From Novosphingobium sp. (lineage in GTDB: Bacteria > Pseudomonadota > Alphaproteobacteria > Sphingomonadales > Sphingomonadaceae), in assembly GCA_027490345.1 (NCBI GenBank), contig JAIXYF010000005.1:1-7318 (forward strand): 7,318 bases of DNA, read 5' to 3'. Below, one piece after another: positions 1-5,943 of the stretch (position 1 is its first letter; the number at the start of each line of letters is the position of its first letter). A program made the translations under genes and the position numbers. The notes under the pieces were generated by a model that was given only the letters and a program-made list of their open reading frames with translations, was not told the DNA's origin and searched no databases.

Positions 1-230
1 ATGATCGCCGGATCGTAGCCCGGATCTTGCGTCCAGTCGGCCTTCACCCAGAATTCAATGGTGCCAAACCCGTTGATATCCAGCGACGGAGACGGCGACA
101 GCAGCAAGGCATCCTTGCCATCAAACGCTGCCAGCGGGGGATAGAAATCAGCTTCCTGCGCGCGGGCTACCAGCGGATTGGTCACCATCATCGACAGGGC
201 CACGGCGAGCATAAGGGGACGTTTCTTCAT
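1..230 (-). CDS. Exported LamG/concanavalin-like jelly-roll protein, truncated by window edge
   Basis: Only the first 76 codons are present; the gene continues beyond base 1. The start is the ATG whose complement lies at 228-230, with an AAAGG ribosome site (complement of 239-243) eight bases upstream. The product opens with a clear Sec signal peptide: KKR, then a hydrophobic stretch, with a likely cleavage after ALA-type residues ARA at about residue 24. The mature start contains FDGKDALLL and then GTIEFWVKADW, the typical opening strands of LamG-like / concanavalin A-like jelly-roll domains, which often bind carbohydrate. It lies 81 bases downstream of the MACPF gene on the same strand, so the two are probably co-transcribed. 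A role as targeting or sugar-binding partner of the MACPF protein is inference. The rest of the protein, which could carry further domains, is not visible. Confidence 0.8.
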   Translation of the reverse strand, partial: MKKRPLMLAVALSMMVTNPLVARAQEADFYPPLAAFDGKDALLLSPSPSLDINGFGTIEFWVKADWTQDPGYDPAI

Positions 231-284
231 TGGGCATGCCTTTCGGAAAAAAAGGGCTGAGTGGAGTTGCCGCGACTTAGCTGG

Positions 285-302
285 CGCTGCCGAACGACAG
301 CG
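285..302 (-). other. Short hairpin between the MACPF and LamG genes
   Basis: Bases 285-291 and 296-302 can pair in the minus-strand transcript as seven pairs (one G-U) around a four-base loop, ten bases before the end of the spacer on the MACPF side. A run of seven T on the minus strand (complement of 247-253) lies about 30 bases further on, too far away to make this a standard intrinsic terminator. It may be an RNA processing or stability element that uncouples expression of the two genes, or chance pairing in GC-rich DNA. Confidence 0.3.
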
Positions 303-311
303 GGGTCAGCA

Positions 312-2453
312 TCACTGCACGATTTCCTTGAAGGACACCTTGATGCGCAGGTCGGGGCCATAGTTCACACCATGGGCATTGGTGATCACGGTCTCGGGAA
401 GATCGGTGCGCGGACTGTCCGCCTTCCAGTCCTTCAGATAGAGCCAGCCATCATCAGGCAGCACCAGATGCGGCAGCATCGTGGCCAGCGGCCCTGTCGG
501 CGCTCGCTGCTTTGCACTGTAAAGCGGATCATCAAGATCAGTGACGCTGTTGTCGTTTTCAAACAAACCGTCCGTCGTGATCTGGAAAGCGGCAAACTTG
601 TTCTTGTCCGTCCCCGTCTTGCGGCCCAGCAGAACAGCGGTCCGATTGATCGGGATTCCAGAGCCGCCATTGCACTTGATCATCTGGTCGTTGCCCTCAT
701 TAGGGTTGTCGAACAGGGTCAAGGTTGGCGCTTCGCCATCGGCCTCCCACAAACGCGCCGAAATCTTGCCATAGAGCGCGGCATCGGCCTTGCCCTCGTC
801 GCCGTTGTTAACACATTCGATCGAATGGAACGTGAGTTCATAGACCGCCGGGCCGAAATCCCGGCCATCCGGCTTGGGCTGGCTTTGCAGATAGCGCGTA
901 ATCTCGCCGTCCAGTTGCTGGCGCGCGCGCAGCAAGCCATCGCGCAGCGGCGTGCCCCATTCCTCACCCAGGAAAACTGGGCTGATCAATTCCGAAAGGG
1001 GCCGCAGATCATAGCGGACAGGCACCGAGGTGGTTTGATCAACCGTCCAGCCGGACGCAGCAAAAGTGCCCGTGCCGCCAATCGCCGACCAGCTTTCGGA
1101 TGAGAACATGCTGGTTCCCTCCTGCGCGTTGCCACTGGCCATGGTCAGGCTGCCTTTGGCATTGATGCTGGCCGCAGGACCGCCATCGAAACCGCCTTGC
1201 TGCTTGTAAGAGGTCGATTCCTTGGCCCACCTCTTGAACTCGGATGAGGTTACAGTGCGCTGGTTCTTGGCAATGCCGCCATAATGGATCGCGTTGGCAT
1301 AATGCGTACCATACTTCTCGCGAAAGCGCTGGGGCGTGATCTCGTTCCTGGCGAGCGCGAGAATGTCGAACTTGAAACCTGCATCCAGCAGCATGTTGGT
1401 CTTGTCCAGAAGCACGACATAGACGTCGGAGCGAGCCAGACCGAAGGCCTTGGTGCTCCCATCCGTTCGCGAGGCGCCTTTGCTTTCCTCGCGGGTTGCT
1501 TCCCAACCGCTGTTTGCGCCCTTGAAAGATCCCGAAGCACCAAAGTTCATCGACATCGATTTTTCGAACGAGGCTGCATTGGTGATCACAGTTTCCAGTT
1601 GCTTGCCCTCGGTCTGGCGAATTTGCTGGGCGCGCACACCAAGAGGGATGGTCTTGGCCTGAAAATTGGTCTCGACCGAATAGTCATCAGCTTCCGGGGC
1701 CTTGAAAATGCGGATGGTCGTGCCCCGGATCGGACTTGTCAGATCCATTTTCTCGCTGCGAAAACCCATGAAAATTTCGTTATACTGGGGCAGCATGTTC
1801 CCCGATTTGAACGTATCGATGTCGTCATCCGCCTCGGGCTTGGTGCGCGAGCGCGCCAGCTTGATCTCCGATGGCGTCAAGGCGATGCTGTATTCCTTGC
1901 CCCAGTTTGCCCCGTTCACGGTCAGGCGCATGTTGGTCTTGGAAATCACATCCAGATCAGCTGTCGTATTGGGCGCATTCTGGGCGGTGTAGCGGCGGCC
2001 ATTGGTCTTGACGAAATCATAAACGACTTGCGGGTTGTCATCGAAATACATCGAAAATCGGTCAGGCCCGGTCATGTTGATCCAAATCGGATCACGAAAT
2101 TTCCAGGTGATCGCACTTTGAACGCCATCGCCGCTGAATTGCGCCAGCTTCTCATTGGTCGCCCAGGGGCCGCTGAGGTCCAGGGCTGCCGCGACATTGG
2201 CCGCGCCGGCCTGCTTGCTCAGAAAGGCTGGTTTGAGGCCTGCTGCCGTGGTCACGATGTCCCGCGGCGTTTGTGAACCCGTTGTCTTGGGTTGAGACGT
2301 CGTTTGCGCGTCTGCCGCCGGATCGGCGAAGGGATTGAAGTCCGCATCTGTGCTGGTGGCCGATTGCGCCGCAACACGGCTGACAAACGGAGACACCGAA
2401 GAAAGCCCCAGCACCGCGCAGCTTACAAGAAGTATAGACTTTCGGCCAAGCAT
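312..2453 (-). CDS. Exported MACPF (perforin-like) domain protein, putative pore former
   Basis: The 713-residue product starts at an ATG with AAAGGA (complement of 2461-2466) seven bases upstream. A signal peptide covers about residues 1-29 (GRK, hydrophobic core, cleavage near VAA). Residues 30-75 are a low-complexity S/T/D/Q-rich linker. Residues 90-200 form an unassigned, probably beta-rich domain opening with LSGPW. The MACPF domain covers about 255-495. Its hallmark is YGTHY at 381-385 followed by HYGG at 390-393. The strict PROSITE pattern is not fully met, because Pro replaces the leading Tyr seven residues before Y381. Two Ser/Gly/Ala-rich segments, about 295-340 and 420-465, occupy the places where family members carry the helical clusters that unfold into membrane-spanning hairpins. 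Residues 535-713 form a second unassigned beta-rich domain with two cysteines (C547, C594) that could form a disulfide. MACPF proteins oligomerise into pores or act in adhesion; bacterial examples include antibacterial toxins of Bacteroides. Pore formation here is inferred. The gene heads an operon with the LamG gene and diverges from a two-component system. Confidence 0.88.
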   Translation of the reverse strand: MLGRKSILLVSCAVLGLSSVSPFVSRVAAQSATSTDADFNPFADPAADAQTTSQPKTTGSQTPRDIVTTAAGLKPAFLSKQAGAANVAAALDLSGPWATNEKLAQFSGDGVQSAITWKFRDPIWINMTGPDRFSMYFDDNPQVVYDFVKTNGRRYTAQNAPNTTADLDVISKTNMRLTVNGANWGKEYSIALTPSEIKLARSRTKPEADDDIDTFKSGNMLPQYNEIFMGFRSEKMDLTSPIRGTTIRIFKAPEADDYSVETNFQAKTIPLGVRAQQIRQTEGKQLETVITNAASFEKSMSMNFGASGSFKGANSGWEATREESKGASRTDGSTKAFGLARSDVYVVLLDKTNMLLDAGFKFDILALARNEITPQRFREKYGTHYANAIHYGGIAKNQRTVTSSEFKRWAKESTSYKQQGGFDGGPAASINAKGSLTMASGNAQEGTSMFSSESWSAIGGTGTFAASGWTVDQTTSVPVRYDLRPLSELISPVFLGEEWGTPLRDGLLRARQQLDGEITRYLQSQPKPDGRDFGPAVYELTFHSIECVNNGDEGKADAALYGKISARLWEADGEAPTLTLFDNPNEGNDQMIKCNGGSGIPINRTAVLLGRKTGTDKNKFAAFQITTDGLFENDNSVTDLDDPLYSAKQRAPTGPLATMLPHLVLPDDGWLYLKDWKADSPRTDLPETVITNAHGVNYGPDLRIKVSFKEIVQ

Positions 2454-2602
2454 TGTCAGATCCTTTCGGGAAATGCAGCAAACTCTATGGCCGTCAATCT
2501 GCCGGATATTCGTACGCTCACAATCACGTGATCAGGTGATGGACACCGAGCAGCGCATCCGACTAGACCTTGTGGTGCGCCTCAAATCGCCGGGAACAGA
2601 CC
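2454..2602. promoter_or_regulatory. Shared divergent promoter region of MACPF operon and two-component system
   Basis: This 149-base region separates the start codons of the MACPF gene and the response regulator gene, which point away from each other, so it must hold both promoters unless either is read from further away. No convincing sigma-70 -35/-10 pair was found in either direction. The notable structure is the palindrome at 2523-2540, listed separately. Ribosome sites lie at each end: AAAGGA for the MACPF gene and a weaker GGGA (2592-2595) for the regulator. Confidence 0.6.
2523..2540. promoter_or_regulatory. Perfect 10-bp palindrome with overlapping degenerate copy, candidate operator
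   Basis: Bases 2523-2532 read ATCACGTGAT, a perfect palindrome. Bases 2531-2540 read ATCAGGTGAT, the same ATCA-NN-TGAT frame with a non-palindromic centre; the two copies overlap by two bases. A 14-base window, 2526-2539, centred on TGATCA is also symmetric at 12 of 14 positions. Response regulators with a LuxR-type helix-turn-helix bind short inverted repeats as dimers, so this is a plausible site for the adjacent regulator. The position, about 70-80 bases from both start codons, suits control of both units. Binding is inference. Confidence 0.4.
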
Positions 2603-3247
2603 ATGATCCGGATTGCCATCATCGAAGACGATCCCGTCATGCGGGACATGCTCGCCCGGGCGATCGGGGACTGCGAAGATATGCTGCTCACCGCCACCGC
2701 CGCGAATGTGGTCGAAGGCAGCGGGATGATCGAGGCCGGCGGCTATGATGTGCTGCTGTGCGATCTGGGTCTACCCGATGGCAGCGGCATCGGCCTGATC
2801 CGGCAGGAAGCATTGACCGGCCGCGACACCGACATTCTGGTCATCACCATCTTCGCCAACCAGAACAAGGTGCTCGATGCCATCTGCGCCGGCGCACGCG
2901 GCTATCTTCTGAAGGATGAGAAGATCGAGAATTGCGTTTCGGCGATCCGCGAAATCCGGCGCGGCGGCTCCCCCATCAGCCCGATCATCGCCCGGCAATT
3001 GCTGGTCCAGATCCGCCCGGCACCCCAGCAGCCGGCTCCGGCCTCCGCGTCGCCGTTGTCGGAGCGCGAATTTGAAGTCCTCAATCTGCTGTCGCGCGGC
3101 TTTTCGAATGCCGAATGCGCCGAAATTCTTACGGTTTCAGCCAATACTATTGGCACTCATATCAAAAACATCTATCGCAAACTGGAAGTCAACTGCCGTG
3201 CGGAGGCGTTGTTTGAGGCATCGTCCCAGGGCCTGCTGCGCCGCTGA
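2603..3247 (+). CDS. LuxR/NarL-family two-component response regulator
   Basis: The product is 214 residues, the usual length for NarL/FixJ-type regulators. Residues 1-120 are a receiver domain: acidic pocket E8-D9-D10, phospho-acceptor D54 in the LLCDLGLPDGSG motif, T82 as the switch Thr, and conserved K104 in YLLKDE. A Pro/Ala/Gln-rich linker covers 138-150. Residues 151-211 are a LuxR-type helix-turn-helix (LSEREFEVLNLL through NTIGTHIKNIYRKL), which binds DNA. All key phosphorylation residues are present, so it should be functional. I chose the ATG at 2603 because the receiver domain begins there (MIRIAIIEDD); an in-frame TTG at 2570 would add eleven residues that do not look like part of the fold. 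The downstream histidine kinase gene overlaps its end, so the two form an operon and a cognate pair. A likely target is the divergent MACPF operon, possibly with autoregulation; this is inferred from position. Confidence 0.93.
   Translation: MIRIAIIEDDPVMRDMLARAIGDCEDMLLTATAANVVEGSGMIEAGGYDVLLCDLGLPDGSGIGLIRQEALTGRDTDILVITIFANQNKVLDAICAGARGYLLKDEKIENCVSAIREIRRGGSPISPIIARQLLVQIRPAPQQPAPASASPLSEREFEVLNLLSRGFSNAECAEILTVSANTIGTHIKNIYRKLEVNCRAEALFEASSQGLLRR
3202..3215 (+). promoter_or_regulatory. Ribosome site and TTG start of the kinase inside the regulator gene
   Basis: GGAGG at 3202-3206 is followed after six bases by TTG at 3213, in the kinase reading frame and 35 bases before the end of the regulator gene. 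No comparable ribosome site precedes the CTG codons at 3252 and 3255 or the ATG at 3282. The overlap would couple translation of the kinase to that of its regulator. The call depends on the ribosome site and the signal-peptide shape, not on homology. Confidence 0.6.
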
Positions 3248-5135
3248 CGCTCTGCTGCGTTGGCTTTTCGCCACGTTGGCAATGGCCATCGCTTTGCATG
3301 GTCCGCAGCAAGCCGCGGTTGCTGCCAGCGGCCCAGCTTACATCAGCAAATCGGCTGTTGCCCACGAAGCGCAGGGCCCGGTCATCGAGCTGCTTGAAGG
3401 GGACTATGTTCTCTCCAGCAGCACAACGCCGCCCACCTCGGGATGGACGCGCCAGCCGACACCCAGAATCTACCGCCTGATCGAAACGAAGTGGCGGATG
3501 GGCGATCTCCACACCTTGTGGGGGAGGCACCGGTTCGATCGCACCGTGCTGGGCGATGGCCCGCTGACGCTCTACACCGTTTCTACGCGCAATCAGTTTG
3601 CGATTTTCCTCAACGGATCTGAGGTATTTCGTAACTATGTAAACAATAAGGATCAGAAAAACGCTTGGTATCGGCCTTATATCGTTCATCTTCCGCAAGG
3701 CGATCTGAAACCCGGCGTAAACGAAATCATGGTCCGTGCGTTCTCGCAGGAATCCGTTGGCGTAGGCCGGGTGATTATCGGCCAGCGCGCCGAGATCGAG
3801 AAGTTTTACAACAAGCAGTATTTCTGGCGGATCACTGCCCCGATGATTGCCAGTTCCCTGATGCTGATGCTGGGGATTTTTGCCCTTCTGATGTGGCTGC
3901 AACGGCGTGAGGAAGTGGAATTGGCCTTTCTGGCCATCTCAACTGTCATATACTTCCTTCGCAACCTCAACTATTTTGCAGAGGATGTTCCATTCAATCT
4001 GGAAATTTTCAGCGGATTGAGCGTAGCTGCTACCTTAATATCAATGGTCCTGACATTTTCGTTTTATATTTCTTTTTTAAGAGTTCCCGGATTTGAGAGG
4101 ATTATTGCCGTATTGATCGGACTCGTTATTCCTTACACCTGGGCTCATTGGTATTTTAGCCTCGATAATATGATGCTGTACATCCCGACCATTGTCCTTG
4201 TTTTGGTCGCGATCTACCTTGGTACGCGTGACATCCTGCGCAAGGCCAGCGCCCCGAAATTTGCCTGGTTGTTGGTTATGGTGTTGATGCTGGTTTTTGG
4301 CGTCTACGATGCCAGCCTGGCAAGCACGGGCCATATCTGGAAAGGCAATGATTTCTATCTTGCTGTTTTCAATGGATTTTTCTTCCTCCTTGCGTTTCTC
4401 CTCACATTCGGTTTGCGCGCCGTTTCAGCGTTCTCGGCTCTGGGCGAAGCCAATGCCACGCTGGAGCGACGCGTTGAGGAGACCCGGGCCGAACTGGCGC
4501 TGAGCGAAGAGGCGCGGCAGAAACTCATTGTCGGGCGCGCTATTGCTGACGAACGTGATCGCCTCATGCAGGAAATGCACGACGGGATCGGCTCAAGCCT
4601 GATCACCGCTTTGGCGGTCGCGCGCCAGCAACAGCACCCTGAGGCGACCATAAAGACGCTGAGCCGCGCGATCAGCGATCTAAAGATCACGGTGGATTCG
4701 CTCGAGCCCATCGAAGGAGACCTTGTCGCACTGCTGGGCAACCTGCGGCACCGGATGGCCTCCGACCTGGGAGATGCAGGCATCACGTGCCGATGGGACG
4801 TCGGCCACTGTGGCCCGCTGCCATGGCTTGATGCCACGAATGCCCTGCACGTGCTGCGCATTTTTCAGGAAGCCATCGGCAACGTGCTGGCGCACTCAGG
4901 GGCCAGCGAATTGAAGATTGGATGCCGCGAGGCCTCTCTGGCTGATGTTCCCGGCATCGCAGCCTTCGTCGCTGATAACGGCACGGGATTTGATGCTTCC
5001 CTGCTCAAGATCGCGGGCAAGGGACTGTCCAACATGCGTGCCCGCGCTGCATCGCTGCACGGCCATCTATCCTGCGAAACCAGCCCTGGTGGCGGGACCA
5101 CTTTGACTCTCTGGCTGCCCTACGCAAGGCGTTAG
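3213..5135 (+). CDS. 7TMR-DISM-type sensor histidine kinase (HisKA_3 / HATPase_c)
   Basis: The 640-residue inner-membrane kinase should phosphorylate the regulator encoded just upstream. I favour a TTG start at 3213, inside the regulator gene, because GGAGG sits at 3202-3206 with six bases of spacing and the resulting N-terminus (RHRPR, then a hydrophobic stretch 14-29) is a good signal sequence ending near AVAA. The only ATG nearby, at 3282, would remove the basic region and half of the hydrophobic core (617 residues). Residues 40-195 form an exported beta-sandwich resembling the jelly-roll sensor domains of 7TMR-DISM receptors (LTLYTVSTRNQFAIFLNG). Seven membrane segments follow at about 207-229, 236-255, 266-289, 296-315, 322-337, 350-366 and 381-404, then a coiled coil at 405-450. 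The dimerisation/phosphotransfer helix contains MHDGIGSSL with phospho-acceptor H456. The ATPase domain shows the N box (QEAIGNVLAHS, N557), D588-N-G-T-G-F-D, the GKGLSNM lid region and GGGTTLTLWLP. All catalytic motifs look intact. The ligand is unknown; carbohydrate is possible from the fold. Confidence 0.9.
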   Translation: MRHRPRACCAADALLRWLFATLAMAIALHGPQQAAVAASGPAYISKSAVAHEAQGPVIELLEGDYVLSSSTTPPTSGWTRQPTPRIYRLIETKWRMGDLHTLWGRHRFDRTVLGDGPLTLYTVSTRNQFAIFLNGSEVFRNYVNNKDQKNAWYRPYIVHLPQGDLKPGVNEIMVRAFSQESVGVGRVIIGQRAEIEKFYNKQYFWRITAPMIASSLMLMLGIFALLMWLQRREEVELAFLAISTVIYFLRNLNYFAEDVPFNLEIFSGLSVAATLISMVLTFSFYISFLRVPGFERIIAVLIGLVIPYTWAHWYFSLDNMMLYIPTIVLVLVAIYLGTRDILRKASAPKFAWLLVMVLMLVFGVYDASLASTGHIWKGNDFYLAVFNGFFFLLAFLLTFGLRAVSAFSALGEANATLERRVEETRAELALSEEARQKLIVGRAIADERDRLMQEMHDGIGSSLITALAVARQQQHPEATIKTLSRAISDLKITVDSLEPIEGDLVALLGNLRHRMASDLGDAGITCRWDVGHCGPLPWLDATNALHVLRIFQEAIGNVLAHSGASELKIGCREASLADVPGIAAFVADNGTGFDASLLKIAGKGLSNMRARAASLHGHLSCETSPGGGTTLTLWLPYARR

Positions 5136-5147
5136 TGCGCTTTGCGT
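5122..5147 (+). terminator. Strong hairpin spanning the kinase stop codon
   Basis: Bases 5122-5131 (ACGCAAGGCG) pair with 5138-5147 (CGCTTTGCGT) in a ten-pair stem with one G-U, around a six-base loop that contains most of the TAG stop at 5133-5135. There is no T run after it, so it is not a classic intrinsic terminator; a transcript-stabilising stem at the mRNA 3' end or part of a Rho-dependent terminator is more likely. It stands at the end of the regulator-kinase operon, where convergent transcription from the right would meet. Confidence 0.45.
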
Positions 5148-5514
5148 GCACCGCCCCGCCCGCCCCAATCGGTGACCTCGCATCTGGCTCAGCCCAAAAC
5201 TGATCCATGATCCATTTGCGCCAGGCACGCGATCTGCCGCCCCATCGCTCCCCGCCATTTCAATGCGTTGTTCCGCTTCGTCTGGCCCGAAGCCGATGCC
5301 GATCGCCAGCCACTCCGCGCCCTTCAGGGCCCCTCTGAAAAATGCACATGGCGTTAGTATCTTGCCAAAAGTGCAGCACTGACCAATATCTGACGGAAGG
5401 ATCCACAAGGAAGCACCAGCCACCGGCACGGCTGCGGATGGGGCGGCGAACGGGGCAACAGGGCCCATGTCGCCCGCGCGGCCGAGCAGCCGGCTTCGGG
5501 CAGGCTGGCGGGCC
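5136..5514. other. Intergenic stretch without a recognisable gene
   Basis: These 379 bases lie between the ends of two convergent transcription units. They are GC-rich and contain a minus-strand open frame of about 133 codons that overlaps the kinase 3' end, but it begins without a good ribosome site, shows no domain I recognise, and such frames arise readily at this GC content. Only small four-pair hairpins (for example GCCC/GGGC at 5319-5330 and at 5511-5523) are visible near the end of the thioesterase gene. Remnant coding DNA cannot be excluded. Confidence 0.5.
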
Positions 5515-5943
5515 CTACCGGGCGCGGCGCAGGATGTTGTAGACCCCGGTCATCGTCAGCAGCGTGGTGCCCGAGCAGAGGATCCGTCCGCTGGTATGCG
5601 CCAGCTTGCCGCCTACCCGCTCGATCGTCACGTCGGCCTCCAGCCAATCATCCAGCCGTGCCGGTACAAGGTAGTTGACCGCCATGGAAACCGTGGTGAT
5701 CGGCAGCCCGCCCTCTTCCAGCAGAAACAGCTGATAGCTGAGCGCCACGTCCGCGAAAGTGGAGAGCACGCCGCCGTGGGCCATCGAGACATAGTTCACG
5801 TGTTCGGCCCGCACCCGCATGGCAAGGCCGCGCGCGGCTGGATCGGCTGGCACGAAATAGGGGCCGCTCCGCGCCAGAAACGGCGTGCCGAACGCCACCG
5901 GAACCCAGCCTGCCTCGGCGCGCGCGGGCGGCTCGCTGCTCAT
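5515..5943 (-). CDS. Hotdog-fold thioesterase, PaaI/acyl-CoA thioesterase-like
   Basis: The 142-residue product has the length of a single hotdog domain. Thioesterases of this type hydrolyse acyl- or aryl-CoA to free acid and CoA in the cytoplasm as tetramers. Visible features are the family signature around HVNYVSMAHGGVLSTFAD at residues 48-65, with H56-G57-G58 opening the central hotdog helix and D65 in the position of the catalytic Asp of PaaI. A conserved-looking strand TVSMAVNYLVPAR follows at 84-96 (PaaI-type proteins have a similar M-xx-NFLxPA stretch). I chose the ATG at 5943 because it overlaps the stop of the upstream gene (ATGA) and has AGGGA eight bases before it; an earlier start would only add residues read from inside the upstream gene. 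It is translationally coupled to the NmrA-like gene. The substrate is unknown, and an unspecific housekeeping role is possible. Confidence 0.88.
   Translation of the reverse strand: MSSEPPARAEAGWVPVAFGTPFLARSGPYFVPADPAARGLAMRVRAEHVNYVSMAHGGVLSTFADVALSYQLFLLEEGGLPITTVSMAVNYLVPARLDDWLEADVTIERVGGKLAHTSGRILCSGTTLLTMTGVYNILRRAR

Noticed and set aside
1284..2276. 330-codon open frame on the plus strand, antisense to the MACPF gene (also 261-1103).
   Set aside because: Shadow frames caused by G/C-rich third codon positions. The products are low-complexity with no domain, whereas the opposite strand encodes a signal peptide and the MACPF signature.
2418..2453. Lipobox-like LVSC at residues 9-12 of the MACPF protein.
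   Set aside because: The hydrophobic stretch before the Cys would be only about five residues, and a normal signal peptidase I site (VAA) follows at about residue 29.
2511..2516. CGTACG, with the longer AGCGTACG, in both divergent intergenic regions (also 6972-6977).
   Set aside because: Short self-complementary word; two occurrences in GC-rich DNA are not evidence of a shared regulator.
2916..3212. Upstream extension of the kinase frame inside the regulator gene.
   Set aside because: It reads Arg/Ser/Pro-rich sequence in the wrong frame of the LuxR domain; the signal peptide and ribosome site point to a start near 3213.
4021..4160. Locally AT-rich patch within the kinase gene, considered as a sign of foreign DNA.
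   Set aside because: It encodes membrane segments rich in Phe, Ile and Tyr, which explains the composition.
5067..5468. 133-codon minus-strand open frame across the kinase end and the intergenic stretch, considered as a transposase remnant or small gene.
   Set aside because: No recognisable domain or transposase motif, no good ribosome site, and it overlaps the conserved ATPase end of the kinase.
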